DNA of 64,000 nucleotides from Roseiarcus sp963807735 (GCA_963807735.1 CAWEDI010000025.1:1-64000), one strand, 5' to 3'. Positions 44,721-54,628 are shown, counted from the first letter of the stretch. The notes: generated by a model not told the origin, from the sequence alone. Translations and numbers: made by a program.

Positions 44721-45056
44721 ATGAGAAGGCTCCGGACGATTCTGGTGACGACGCCATCTTTGTCCGCGGAACTCGCGCGGAGCGTGCTCGCCGGACGCGC
44801 GGGCGTCGAAGTAATCGTCGAATGCGACGAGTTCGAGATCGCAACTCGGGATTTCCGAGGTTTCACACCAGATGCTGTCGTCATCGTCGCCCGCGGCTCG
44901 CCCGAAGATGCTCGCCGCCTCGCGGCAGTGACGCGCGCTCGATTTCCGCTCGCGCGAGTTGTGACGCTGTCCGCCGATTTCACATGGATGCTCGCTCACG
45001 ACGGAGAGCTCGGCGAACTCTCGATCGATAGATTGGTGGACGCAATTCGCCGATAG
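44721..45056 (+). CDS. Stand-alone degenerate receiver-like protein
   Basis: A 111-aa protein from ATG 44721 (a longer frame starts at 44703). It has the alternating beta/alpha pattern of a receiver: RTILVTTPSLSAELARSVLA, then FRGFTPDAVVIVARGSPEDA and LARVVTLSADFTWMLAHD. The phospho-acceptor Asp is missing (DAVVIVARG, where an active receiver has LxDxxxP) and there is no acidic pair. It would be a pseudo-receiver, perhaps binding the preceding regulator or another partner. Similarity is structural, judged by eye. Confidence 0.6.
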   Translation: MRRLRTILVTTPSLSAELARSVLAGRAGVEVIVECDEFEIATRDFRGFTPDAVVIVARGSPEDARRLAAVTRARFPLARVVTLSADFTWMLAHDGELGELSIDRLVDAIRR

Positions 45057-45210
45057 CGCTGGCGCATGGGTTCTATATCCGCTGTCGAGCGATCTAGATC
45101 CGCTGATCGATTGCGCGCTCCCTTTGCCGCTTTGTACCTTCCGTCCAGCCGGACCTGAGATCGCCTTTGGCGGTGCAGGAAAGGGCTCTCGATCGGTCGG
45201 GGAGCGGCGG

Positions 45211-47370
45211 ATGACTCGTGGCGTCGCCAACGTTGGAGATTCGAGAGCGAAGGACGTATTCGACGCGCTCGGCAACCTCGAACTGCGGTTGACGCTCATG
45301 GTTGAGCGAGCGCGCGTCGAGATCGGGATTGCGCCGGGCGCGGACGCGTTTCGCGGCCTCTACGTGAGCGAGGCGGACCTCCTGCGCTATCTCGCAGATC
45401 CCCGATCGATCGGAGCCGGCGACGTAGCTGTGACGCCGCTGGCGGTCGGCGCTCTGTTTCAGCAATTGGGCGCGAGGTTCCAGCTTTCGCAACAAGAACT
45501 GGACGCGATTCTGATCGCACTCGCGCCAGAAATCGATGCACGTTACGAGCGGATTTTCGCGTACCTGCAGGACGACGTCAACCGCAAGCGGCCGAGCGTC
45601 GATCTGATACTCGATCTGCTTTGCGGCTCGCCGGAAGAGAAATTGGCGGCGCGGGGGCTGTTCGCCGCGCGCGCTCCTCTGCGAGGCCACCGCTTGATCG
45701 AATTGTTGGGCGAAGACCGGACGGCGCTCGCGCGCCGCGAGGCGGCGTTGAACTCGGGAGTCGTAACGTTTCTGCTCGGCGGCGAGGAGCTCGACGGCAA
45801 GCTCGCGCAGTTCGCGGTTCGGGCGGAAACACCGCCTGGGCGACAAGCCCCGCGCGGCCTGTCGCGAATGGCGCGGCGCGCCGCCGCCGCCAAGACGCCG
45901 CTTTGTCTGTATTTCCTCGGCGGCGACGAGAGCGAGAAGCGTGACGCCGCGGCCGCGCTCGCAACGGAGATGGGCTGCCCGCTGCTGATCGCCGATCTCT
46001 CGAGGGCTGCGCGGCTCTCAGGAGATTTGGAGCAGTCGATGCGCGAGCTGGCGCGCGACGCGCATTTGCGCGATGCGATCGTGCTGCTCGAGCGGGTCGA
46101 CACAATCGTGGACGAAAGCGCGCGCGACGCCATATTCCAGGCGCTGCCGTCGTTCCATTCCGTCGTCGTTGTGTCGAGCGCCCGCGAGCCTGGCGCGCGC
46201 CAATCGCGGACACGCGGGATGGCCACCATCGCGTTCCCGGTTCCTGATTGGAGGGAACGACGCCGAGCCTGGCAAGGGGCGCTGGCGGCGCATGGCGGCA
46301 GGCCCAACGCCGAGCGGCTCGACGCCTTGGCCGAGTGTTTCCATTTTGATCGCGCTCAGATCACGGCGACCGCCGAGGACGCGGCGAGCCTTGCGCTTCA
46401 GCGCGGAGAGCGGCTCGCGGCGGATCATGTGTTCGAAAGCGCGCGCGTCCGCTCAGGCCACGAATTGGCCTCGCTCACGCGCAAGATCGCGCCGGCGCAT
46501 GGTTGGGACGACATCGTGCTGCCGTCCGAGGAGCTCGAGCAGTTGCGCGAGATCGGGCGCCGCGTGACGCGCCGCCATCACGTGCTTGGCCAGTGGGGCT
46601 TCGCCCGAAAACTCTCGAGCGGAAAAGGCGTCAACGCTTTGTTTCATGGCCATACCGGCACCGGCAAGACGATGGCGGCCGAGGTGGTGGCGCGCGAACT
46701 CCGATTGGACCTCTACAAGATTGATCTCGCCGGTGTCGTCAGCAAATATATCGGCGAGACGGAAAAGAACCTGGATAGAATTTTCGCGGCGGCCGAACAC
46801 GGGAACGCGATTCTGCTGTTCGACGAGGCCGACGCTCTATTCGGAAAGCGCAGCCAAGTGCGCGACTCCCACGATCGCTACGCCAATCTCGAGGTATCGT
46901 ATCTGTTGCAAAAGATGGAGCAGTACGAGGGCGTCTCGATCCTGGCGACCAATCTGCGACAGAATTTGGACGACGCGTTCCTGCGCCGTCTGACCTTCAC
47001 CATTTCGTTTCCGTTTCCCGACGAGGCGAGCCGCGCGCAAATCTGGGCGCGGGTCTGGCCGCGCGAGGCGCCGCTCGCCGCGAACGTCGACCCGCATTGG
47101 CTCGCAGCGCGCTTTTTGCTCAGCGGCGGCAACATTCGCAATGTCGCGCTCGCGGCTGCCTATCTCGCCGTCGAGGATGGCGGCGCCATCGCGCTGTCGC
47201 ATGTACTGCGCGCGGTGCGCGCAGAGTTCCAGAAGATGGGCAAGACGCTCGCGCCGTCCGATCTCGCGCCTCCGCTGGTTGTTGCGTCGGGAGAGGCGGC
47301 ACGAGCGGTAGTTCGCGTCAGAGCGCGACCAAGGTCGACCCATCCGCGCGGGCCGCTGACCGCGACTTAG
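45211..47370 (+). CDS. AAA+ ATPase of contractile injection system (Pvc15/Afp15-like)
   Basis: A 719-aa protein from ATG 45211 with GGGGAG upstream. The N-terminal 430 residues are helical and diverse. The AAA+ core has Walker A GHTGTGKT (residues 480-487) in LFHGHTGTGKTMAAEVVARE, Walker B ILLFDEADALFGKRSQV, and the later LATNLRQNLDDAFLRRLTF. This is the single-ring, CDC48-like ATPase found in eCIS clusters and thought to aid assembly or effector loading. The last residues overlap the likely N-terminal coding region of the DUF4157 gene. Confidence 0.87.
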   Translation: MTRGVANVGDSRAKDVFDALGNLELRLTLMVERARVEIGIAPGADAFRGLYVSEADLLRYLADPRSIGAGDVAVTPLAVGALFQQLGARFQLSQQELDAILIALAPEIDARYERIFAYLQDDVNRKRPSVDLILDLLCGSPEEKLAARGLFAARAPLRGHRLIELLGEDRTALARREAALNSGVVTFLLGGEELDGKLAQFAVRAETPPGRQAPRGLSRMARRAAAAKTPLCLYFLGGDESEKRDAAAALATEMGCPLLIADLSRAARLSGDLEQSMRELARDAHLRDAIVLLERVDTIVDESARDAIFQALPSFHSVVVVSSAREPGARQSRTRGMATIAFPVPDWRERRRAWQGALAAHGGRPNAERLDALAECFHFDRAQITATAEDAASLALQRGERLAADHVFESARVRSGHELASLTRKIAPAHGWDDIVLPSEELEQLREIGRRVTRRHHVLGQWGFARKLSSGKGVNALFHGHTGTGKTMAAEVVARELRLDLYKIDLAGVVSKYIGETEKNLDRIFAAAEHGNAILLFDEADALFGKRSQVRDSHDRYANLEVSYLLQKMEQYEGVSILATNLRQNLDDAFLRRLTFTISFPFPDEASRAQIWARVWPREAPLAANVDPHWLAARFLLSGGNIRNVALAAAYLAVEDGGAIALSHVLRAVRAEFQKMGKTLAPSDLAPPLVVASGEAARAVVRVRARPRSTHPRGPLTAT

Positions 47371-47414
47371 GCGTCAAATCGGCGCCGGGAGCAAATGCGA
47401 GCCTCGCCGGAGTC

Positions 47415-49871
47415 GTGCTCAGGTTGCAAAAGGCGGCAGGAAATGCGGCGGTCTCACGGCTGCTAGCGGGCGGCGACGGTGCGGCGATACCGCAGCGGCT
47501 GCGTCAGGACATGGAACGCCGCTTTGGACAAGACTTCGGAGCCGTGCGCATCCACGACGGGCGCGAGGGCGCGAGGGCGGCTGAGACAATTTCAGCCAAA
47601 GCGTTCACCTTTGGCCCCCACATCGCCTTCGCCAGCGGTCGGTTCGCGCCCGATACGCAAGAAGGTCGGCGATTGCTTGGCCACGAACTCGCGCATGTCA
47701 TACAGCAGCGTCGTGGCGGTCCCGCCACTTCGAGGATCGACGGTAAAGGCTCACTCGAGGGAGAGGCAGCGAGAGCGAGCCAGGCCGCGGCCGGCGCGGA
47801 TGGAGCGATCGTAGTCACCGGCGGCAGCGCAGTTGGAGTCGCGGCAGATCCTGCGCCGGATCAACCCTGGTACAAGCGCGCCGCGACCAATTTGTTCGAC
47901 GCCGCCAGCGCGGCCAGGGACGCCTACGACGATCCAAGAGCCGCGCTCGACAAGGCAGAGGCGGCAGCGAAAGAGGCGTTCAGTAAGAGCGCGGCCAAGG
48001 GCGTCTACGACGAATATGCTGGCAAGGCGCGAGAGATGGCCACCGAAGCTAAGGCCGCCTGGGACAAGAGCGAAACCAAGAAAGCCATCGAGGAAGAGAT
48101 AAACCAGCAAACCCCAAATGAAATGATCGCAGACTACGTTGAGAAACATCAACCCGCTGCCGAGGACTCTTCCCCTCAAGCCAAACTGGCGCGGAGCGCG
48201 AGCAAAATGATGTCGGCGTCGGCGAAACTGGGAAGCGAGCCGATGCGCGCAGCTGCGCGAGCGTTGTTGGAAGGTCATCCGATTCAGGCAGTAAGGGACG
48301 CGCAGGGCGCCGCCGATCAGGGGCTGAAGGACATGAAGGCCGCGACCTTCGGCGCCGTCAACCAATGGGAGGACGGCGAGTTCGATGCTCCGACGCAAAG
48401 CTACGTCGACCCTGCGGCGCATCCGACGCTTGCGAAGGCCGAGAGCGGGTTGAACGCAGCTTCCCAGGAAGTGAACAAACGCCGGCGTCAGGTGGTGGGC
48501 GGCGCCTTCAAGGCGGCCTACACGATGGTCGAGGGCTTGGACCATATGCTCGTCCACCCCGTGGACACTGCGGAAGGCCTGGGCAAGATCGCAAAAATGG
48601 GGAATCCCATCTCGTCCCTCACACCGGACATGGATACGGTGGGGCGGGTCGGCGATTTCGGCCGGGACCTTTTGGATCCCAAACTTTCTACCGGCGACGC
48701 CTTCGAGCGCGCCTACGAGCGCGAAAAGCAGAAGCAGCTCGCGAAGGGCGAACAATCTAAGGAACTCGCCAAGGGCATCTTACACAACTACGTGGAAGCC
48801 GCGGGCGGCGAATTCGTACCTCCCGAGAACGAGCAGAGCGACGAGCAAAAGCAACGTTTCAAGGGAAAGAAGCCCGGCGAAATCAGTTGGGAGGGTTGGT
48901 CGAAACGCGAACGGATCGGGGAGATACCGGGTCTGGCGGCAGTCGACATCGGCAGTTTCTTCATCGGCGGCGGGGAGGCGAATGCGGCGACGAAGGCGGC
49001 GCGAGCGGCGCGCATTGGCGGCGAGGTCACGGAGGCGGCACGGGGTCTCGAGGCGCTTTCCGAGGCGGGCAAGTTAAGGGAGGCGTTGCCGGGCGCCGGA
49101 AAGTCGGTGGGGGAAGCGGGGGAGTTGCTGAAGCCCGCGGAAGTCAAACCCGTCCCCCCCGAGCCGTTGCCGGTCGCCGAGCCCAAGCCGGCCGAGGCGC
49201 TCGGCCCCGAGCCCAAAGTGGATTTGCCAGAGCCTGGGGCGAGCAAGTCGACCCCGCCCATCGTCGAGCCCAGAGAGCCGATGGCGCTCTCGGAGGCTAA
49301 GCCTGTCGACGCGCCGAAGGTGGAACCCGCCCCTGCCGACCTTGAGCCAGGCGAGGCCGCGTCGAAGCCTGTCGAGCCGACGGCGCTCAGGCCCGCCAAG
49401 ACAGCGAAATCCAGTGTTCCCGACATAGCCAGCGCAAAGGGTCGACGTTACCCAGCTGCTACGCAAAAGGCCCTTGATGAAGCACGGGTCGGCGCCGACG
49501 CCGTAACTCCTTTGCGTGAAGGCTCGTCCGGCAAGGCCGCCGCGCCCCCGCCGCCCGCCGAAGCGCCGCCCGAGAATCTTTACGATATTTCGAGCGGGAA
49601 AAAGATCGAGCCAACCGAACGCCCGAACCCAAACGAAGTTCAATCGCATGCTGTCCCGGAGGAGGTCGCCGAAACCGTTCCCGAGGTCGCGGCCCAACAG
49701 GAAAAGCTCGCAGTCGGGCAGACTCACGGGCCGGGTGTCGACGGCTCCGGCGCACGGGGAGCTGCGACAGGAGAGTTCTACGATTGCATCCAGGGGCCGG
49801 CCGCCTTCGGTAAGGGAGCTTCCCAACTATGCTCAAAGCATAAAGAAGGTGCCAGCTGGCGAGGCGCTTGA
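47415..49871 (+). CDS. DUF4157 eCIS effector/cargo protein, main frame
   Basis: A large protein (about 820 aa from GTG 47415). The N-terminus carries the eCIS core/DUF4157 domain: LRQDMERRFGQDFGAVRIHD, AAETISAKAFTFGPHIAF, and the HExxH-like RRLLGHELAHVIQQRRGG. The middle is Ala/Lys/Glu-rich helical and proline-rich (PEPLPVAEPKPAEALGPEPK). Similarity such as TKVDPSARAADRDLGVKSAP continues upstream of GTG 47415 to about 47295, but no start codon is in that frame, so the true start is unresolved. The frame ends at 49871 with unrelated residues, whereas the C-terminal domain continues in the next frame. Confidence 0.8.
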   Translation: MLRLQKAAGNAAVSRLLAGGDGAAIPQRLRQDMERRFGQDFGAVRIHDGREGARAAETISAKAFTFGPHIAFASGRFAPDTQEGRRLLGHELAHVIQQRRGGPATSRIDGKGSLEGEAARASQAAAGADGAIVVTGGSAVGVAADPAPDQPWYKRAATNLFDAASAARDAYDDPRAALDKAEAAAKEAFSKSAAKGVYDEYAGKAREMATEAKAAWDKSETKKAIEEEINQQTPNEMIADYVEKHQPAAEDSSPQAKLARSASKMMSASAKLGSEPMRAAARALLEGHPIQAVRDAQGAADQGLKDMKAATFGAVNQWEDGEFDAPTQSYVDPAAHPTLAKAESGLNAASQEVNKRRRQVVGGAFKAAYTMVEGLDHMLVHPVDTAEGLGKIAKMGNPISSLTPDMDTVGRVGDFGRDLLDPKLSTGDAFERAYEREKQKQLAKGEQSKELAKGILHNYVEAAGGEFVPPENEQSDEQKQRFKGKKPGEISWEGWSKRERIGEIPGLAAVDIGSFFIGGGEANAATKAARAARIGGEVTEAARGLEALSEAGKLREALPGAGKSVGEAGELLKPAEVKPVPPEPLPVAEPKPAEALGPEPKVDLPEPGASKSTPPIVEPREPMALSEAKPVDAPKVEPAPADLEPGEAASKPVEPTALRPAKTAKSSVPDIASAKGRRYPAATQKALDEARVGADAVTPLREGSSGKAAAPPPPAEAPPENLYDISSGKKIEPTERPNPNEVQSHAVPEEVAETVPEVAAQQEKLAVGQTHGPGVDGSGARGAATGEFYDCIQGPAAFGKGASQLCSKHKEGASWRGA

Positions 49872-50487
49872 CTTCTTCAAGCACAACCGAAGTCGATATC
49901 CGAAGGCCATTCGTAACGCGATTGACAACGCTGTCGTGGGCGACGCGAGAGCCGTCGAAGACATCGACCGATTGGTCCGAAACACGCAGGCCGACGCCGC
50001 TAACAAAGCCATGGGCTATCCCGCGGAAGCCAATCCGTTGGACGCTGAAGGCCGCGTAGTTGGTGAGCCACAAGCGCCCTTTCGAAGGACTACCAAGGGT
50101 CATGCCCCGGGCGTGGAAGGCACGGAGTTCGAGCGTGGCGTGACAATCGATGAAAAGGGGCAGCCCAAGAACCTTACGTACGAGGGGCAGACAAAATCGG
50201 GAGAAGTCGTCCAGATCGATGATTTCGACTTTCGACGACGCGTTGGCAAGGAGGTCAAGATGCCGTTGGCGATCGCAGAAGATTCTCGATTTGCTGCGCA
50301 GAACATGGAAAAATTAGTCGACCAAATGCGCAGACAGGCACAATTCGTAAAAGATTGGCGATTTTCTCACTATACCTGGGAAATGTATTCTATCGAGGAC
50401 GCACTCGCGGCCCAGAAGGCGCTTCGAGTGCTTAAGAATGAAGCACCTCAGTTAGCAGAGAAGATAAAAATTACCGTAATACAGTAA
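49796..50487 (+). CDS. C-terminal toxin-like domain of the DUF4157 effector (out of frame with main ORF)
   Basis: About 230 residues in the +1 register relative to the DUF4157 frame: PSVRELPNYAQSIKKVPAGE, EALDFFKHNRSRYPKAIRNA, FERGVTIDEKGQPKNLTYEG, and GEVVQIDDFDFRRRVGKEVK, to DQMRRQAQFVKDWRFSHYTW and the stop at 50487. A DxD...ExK arrangement (DDFDF, KEVK) could be a PD-(D/E)xK nuclease core; this is only a suggestion. The last 150 bases are clearly AT-richer than the rest of the operon. The switch point lies somewhere in about 49690-49800. No immunity gene follows. Confidence 0.6.
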
Positions 50488-50633
50488 CCATAACCATTGT
50501 TATGCTGTATCTATTAGTTATACTAATGATTTACTGTGGGTGTTCGACTGAGTAGGGGTGACTTCAACTGGTCGCTAGAAACCGCAATTCTCGGCCGAGC
50601 TGCGCGGAGCGGTCAAACCGTGCGAGGACATAT

Positions 50634-51542
50634 TTGCTCAACTACATCGACAATATGCTGCGGCAACTCTTGATCACTCAGGTCGCTGGGATCACGAGCC
50701 CGTTGCAGGTGCGGTTCCAGCCGCCGGACGACGATTGGCGCACTTATGTCTCCACCTTGGGCCAGGTCGCGCTGAACGTTTATTTGATTGAAATGAAAGA
50801 GAACCGCCAAATGCGCTCATGCGGCCGCATACGCGAGATCAATCAGGGAACAATCTCCGAGAAGCCGCTGCCGCGCTACGTCGACGTGCACTATCTCATC
50901 ACTGCCTGGGACGCAGCAACGCCGCAGCCCGCGGTTGAACCGACAATCGTCGAGCATGAATTGTTGTGGGACGTGACGACGGCGCTGATGAACGCCGATC
51001 CTTTGCGCGCCAGCGCCATCTATTCGCCGAACCCCCTGCCGATCGGTTTTCCCGCGTTGATTGAAAACGCCGAACTGCCCACCACAATCCTTCCGCACGA
51101 GGGTTTCGGCAAGCATGCCGAGTTCTGGGGCACGATGGCCGGTCAATATCACCCCTGGCGACCCGCCGTGCTTCTGATCCTGACGTTGCCCGTCACCGCG
51201 CCGATCCTGACGACATCACCGATGGTGACGACGCGGATCACGGAATATCTTCTTGCGACCGGCTCGGGAGCCCCGGAAATGTGGGCCGAAATCGGCGGGG
51301 TGGTGCAAGACGCGACCGTCAATCCAGCCGCCCCCGTCGTCGGCGCGCAAGTGTCGATCGTCGCCGTGGACGGCGTGCAACTGGCGAGGACGAGGACTGA
51401 CGCGCAGGGCCGCTTCATCTTCAACCAGCTTCGCCCGGGCGCCTACCAACTCGATTTCGCCGCGACCGGCCACCCGAACCCGCCGCCGCGCGCAATCACC
51501 GTGCCGTCCCCGACCGGCGAATACAATCTGCAATTCACCTGA
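50634..51542 (+). CDS. DUF4255 cap/terminator protein (Pvc16/Afp16-like) with Cna-B/carboxypeptidase-like domain
   Basis: A 302-aa protein. TTG 50634 has GAGGA five bases upstream and is the likely start; the next ATG is at 50655. Residues 1-185 are DUF4255: LYNYIDNMLRQLL-like start, VTTALMNADPLRASAIYSPN and YHPWRPAVLLILTLPVTAP. Residues about 215-300 are a small beta-sandwich (VVGAQVSIVAVDGVQLARTR, FIFNQLRPGAYQLDFAATGH). Afp16/Pvc16 proteins cap the tube and fix sheath length. The gene sits directly in front of the sheath gene. Confidence 0.85.
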   Translation: MLNYIDNMLRQLLITQVAGITSPLQVRFQPPDDDWRTYVSTLGQVALNVYLIEMKENRQMRSCGRIREINQGTISEKPLPRYVDVHYLITAWDAATPQPAVEPTIVEHELLWDVTTALMNADPLRASAIYSPNPLPIGFPALIENAELPTTILPHEGFGKHAEFWGTMAGQYHPWRPAVLLILTLPVTAPILTTSPMVTTRITEYLLATGSGAPEMWAEIGGVVQDATVNPAAPVVGAQVSIVAVDGVQLARTRTDAQGRFIFNQLRPGAYQLDFAATGHPNPPPRAITVPSPTGEYNLQFT

Positions 51543-51553
51543 AGGAGACTGCG

Positions 51554-53789
51554 ATGGGCGTTCAGGTCAGCTACCCCGGCATCTACACCCAGGAGTTCAC
51601 CCCGGGGGCGCCAATCCAGGCCGTCGGCACCAGCACCGCCGCCTTCATCGGCACGGCTACGATGGGACCAATCAACACGCCGACGATGCTGACCAGTTGG
51701 GATGAATTCGTCACCGTGTTCGGCGGCATCATCGCCGAGCCGTCGAACCTCGGAATCCAGTACCGCAGCTATCTCGCTCCGGCTGTGTACGGATTTTTCC
51801 TCAACCAGGGGACCAATTGCTACGTCGTGCGCGCGGTAAAGCTACCGGCCGGGGCGACGTCGCTGATGGCCTCCGCCGAGCTCTCTGCGACGACGACCGA
51901 ACTCGTGGCGACCGCGATCAACGAGGGCAGCATCGGCGATTCGATTTCTGTGCAAGTGATTGACAGCAGCCGGCTAGCCGCAATGCTGGCGTCCGCCAAC
52001 GCCTTCAGCCTGACGACGCCGATCACGGCCATGACGCCGGGAACGGCGGCCGATCCCGCGATCGTAGTCACGACGGCCGCCGGCAATGTCTTCGCGGCCG
52101 GCCAGACTATCGTGCTCACGGGTTCCTCGACGAGTTTTCCGAATCTCGCCGCCGGCGCGTACACCATCACGGTGCCGACGGCCGCGAACCCAAACGTCTT
52201 CACGCTCAACGGAACCTCGGGCGGAGCCGCCGGCTACACAAGCGGAAATTTCACTGCAAACGTTCCGATGACCACGCTCAGCGTCTTCCAGGCGGATACC
52301 AGCGTCTCGGCGCTCGATTCGACGGGCGCGATCCTGACCGTTCAGAACAACGCAGGCTTCATGGCCGGCGACAAAGTCGTTCTGACGAGCGCCGGTCCGG
52401 CGGTGAACGCGGTCGTGAGATCCACCTCAGGAACGACGACGATCACGCTGCTGGCGCCGGTCGCGACCACGGCGACCTATACCGCGATCCGCTCGGCCGA
52501 CCTCGCTGCGGGACAGCTCTCCGCTGCGGCTGAACGTCCCCTCGGGACTCGTGCTCAACCAGGCGCTGCCCGCCGGCGCGTTGATCTCTCTTACGCAGGC
52601 GAATCCGGCCCAAACCGAAATTCTGACTGTTGCCTCGACGAGCGGGAACACGATCACGCTGATGACCGGCCTGCAAAACGGTTATTCGATGGCGGGCCCT
52701 GCGTTTCCGCAAATCGCCTCGCTCGAATTCGATCTCGTGGTCAGTGGGCCGGCGACCGAGACCTGGCCGCAACTGTCGATGAACCCGCTGCATCCAAGCT
52801 ATTGGCAATCGGCGGTAAATTCCCAGATGATCACGCTGGCGCTTCCGCCCAGTCCGCCGAATCCGGCGCAAGCCGATCCGCGCCCTCCCGTCGGCGTCTA
52901 TGGCCTGGCCGGCGGTCAGGACGACGATCGCAACGCCGATCTCTCCGACATCCAGACCAATCCGAACGCCTATCTGGCGACGCTGGCGCCGTTGCAAGAT
53001 GTCGACATCGTCGCGATCCCTGGCGTGACAAACGTCAACGCCCAGCAGGCGCTGGTCAACCATTGCGAAACGCTGTTCAACCGCTTCGCGGTGCTCGACG
53101 CCGCCCCGGATTCCGCGCCGGGATTTCCCAACCTGCTGACCCAGTACGGCCAGGTTCGGACGCCGGACGGATTTGCGGCGATCTATTTTCCCTGGATTCA
53201 AGTCGTCAACCCATCGACGGGCGTGACCGAATATTGGCCGCCGTGCGGACACGTGATGGGCATTTACGCGCTGACCGATCAGACCCGCGGAGTTTACAAG
53301 GCGCCGGCGAACGCACCGATCGCGGGAGCGCTCGGCCTCCAATCCATCCTCGCCAACGCCGATCAGGGGCCGCTCAACCTGCTCGGCATCAACATCCTCA
53401 GGATGTTTCCCGAGCAGTCGCAACCGTTGGTGTGGGGAGCGCGCACGACATCGACGGATTCCGACTGGCAGTACATCAATGTCAGGCGGCTGTTCATCTT
53501 TCTCGAGCAGTCGATCGAGCAAGGCATCCGCTGGGCAGTGTTCGAGCCCAACAACACAATGCTGTGGGGCAAGCTGAAGCGGACCATCACTGAATTTCTC
53601 GGCCGCGTCCAAGGCGACGGCGGCATCGTCAACTTCTACGTCCGCATCGACGCCGCGTTGAACCCGCCCGCGACGCAGGCGCTGGGCCAACTCTTCATCG
53701 AAGTCGGCATTCAGCCGGCATACCCGGCGGAGTTCATCGTTCTGCGGATCGGAATCTGGCAGGGCGGCTCAAACGTGACCGAATCCTGA
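51554..53789 (+). CDS. Contractile tail sheath protein, split by a frameshift
   Basis: The first part (51554 to about 52500) begins MGVQVSYPGIYTQEFTPGAP, with TSTAAFIGTATMGPINTPTM and GFFLNQGTNCYVVRAV, typical of phage/eCIS sheaths, followed by a large Thr/Ser/Ala-rich insertion region. The C-terminal sheath domain is in another frame (about 52503-53789): LRDSSPLRLNVPSGLVLNQA, YFPWIQVVNPSTGVTEYWPP, DSDWQYINVRRLFIFLEQSI, and FYVRIDAALNPPATQALGQL. A single missing base near 52502 joins the parts into one protein of about 745 aa. Contraction requires this protein, so either a sequence error or loss of function must be assumed. Confidence 0.85.
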
Positions 53790-53804
53790 TCGAGAGGCAT
53801 CGCC

Positions 53805-54239
53805 ATGGCAAACGGACTCCTCAACGAACCCTATGCGAATTTCAACTTTCTGGTCGAAATCGACGGCGTCACGCGCGGCGCCTTTCATGAATGCACCGGC
53901 CACAATTCGTCGGTCGAGGTTATTGAGTACAACGAAGGTGGCAGCCTATCTTCGATGAAACTCCCCGGACGCGTCAAATACGCCAACATCGTGCTCAAGC
54001 GCGGCATGACTGATGACCTCGACCTCTACAACTGGCATCTTGCCGTTGTCCAGGGCGCAATTCAGCGCAAAAACGGGTCAATTTTGCTGCTCGACCGCGC
54101 CGGCAATCTGGTGGCGCGCTGGGACTTCACCCAGGCCTGGCCGACCAAGTGCGACGGTCCTGAGTTGAACGCCGAGGACAACAAGGTCGCCTTCGATACG
54201 TTCGAAATTGCGTGCGCGACGTTGCAGCGCGTCCAGTAG
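53805..54239 (+). CDS. Inner tube protein (phage T4 gp19-like / Pvc1-like)
   Basis: A 144-aa protein with the gp19-like pattern: YANFNFLVEIDGVTRGAFHE and CTGHNSSVEVIEYNEGG, LKRGMTDDLDLYNWHLAVVQ, and ARWDFTQAWPTKCDGPELNA. This forms the rigid inner tube inside the sheath. It follows the sheath gene by 15 bases, the usual order. Intact, with GAGAGGCAT upstream. Confidence 0.92.
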   Translation: MANGLLNEPYANFNFLVEIDGVTRGAFHECTGHNSSVEVIEYNEGGSLSSMKLPGRVKYANIVLKRGMTDDLDLYNWHLAVVQGAIQRKNGSILLLDRAGNLVARWDFTQAWPTKCDGPELNAEDNKVAFDTFEIACATLQRVQ

Positions 54240-54254
54240 CTTCGGGAGACGCCG

Positions 54255-54617
54255 ATGTTTCAGACGGAATTCGAGTTCGCTCTACCCTGCGGCTATCTCG
54301 ACGCAAACGGAACTCTGCATCGCGAGGGCATGATGCGAAGAGCGACCGCCGCCGACGAGATCATTCCGCTGAAGGATCCGCGGGTGACCAAGAATCCATC
54401 CTATTTGATAGTCATCCTGCTCGCTCGCGTCATTACTAGATTGGAAGGGGTGGAACAGGTCAACCCGAAGGTGATCGAAGACCTTTATGCGACTGATCTC
54501 GCGTATCTGCAACGGCTCTACGGTCGGATCAACGATCTCGAGGATGACCGCAAGACTTCGACATGCCCGTCATGCAGCCACAAATTCGCCGCTGAGGAGA
54601 TTCGCCCGGGGGGATAG
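54255..54617 (+). CDS. Tail-assembly-chaperone-like protein of the eCIS
   Basis: A 120-aa protein: FEFALPCGYLDANGTLHREG, MRRATAADEIIPLKDPRVTK and LLARVITRLEGVEQVNPKVI, seen in eCIS and phage-tail clusters next to tube genes. The end has a small zinc-knuckle-like CPSCSHKF and stops at TAG 54615-54617, directly after a run of six G. A -1 slip there would fuse it to the next reading. In phages the equivalent position encodes a chaperone pair (G and GT) made by -1 frameshifting. Function is by analogy. Confidence 0.75.
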   Translation: MFQTEFEFALPCGYLDANGTLHREGMMRRATAADEIIPLKDPRVTKNPSYLIVILLARVITRLEGVEQVNPKVIEDLYATDLAYLQRLYGRINDLEDDRKTSTCPSCSHKFAAEEIRPGG

Positions 54618-54628
54618 CGGGCTATCCC
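54608..54628 (+). promoter_or_regulatory. Candidate programmed -1 frameshift site with hairpin
   Basis: The heptamer G GGG GGA (54608-54614) stands in the zero frame just before the stop TAG. A -1 slip changes ggg gga tag into ggg ggg ata gcg, opening the DUF6760-like frame. A seven-pair stem GGGATAG/CTATCCC (54611-54617 with 54622-54628, loop CGGG) begins on the slippery bases themselves, closer than the usual 5-9 base spacer. Confidence 0.55.

Noticed and set aside
47097..47414. Start of the DUF4157 gene at TTG 47097 inside the ATPase gene
   Set aside because: The residues before about 47295 are shadow-like; only from there does the sequence look like the family, and no usable start codon is present.
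52551..53789. Independent gene for the C-terminal sheath part
   Set aside because: The coding similarity starts upstream of GTG 52551 and continues directly from the first sheath part; a separate gene is less likely than a frameshift.
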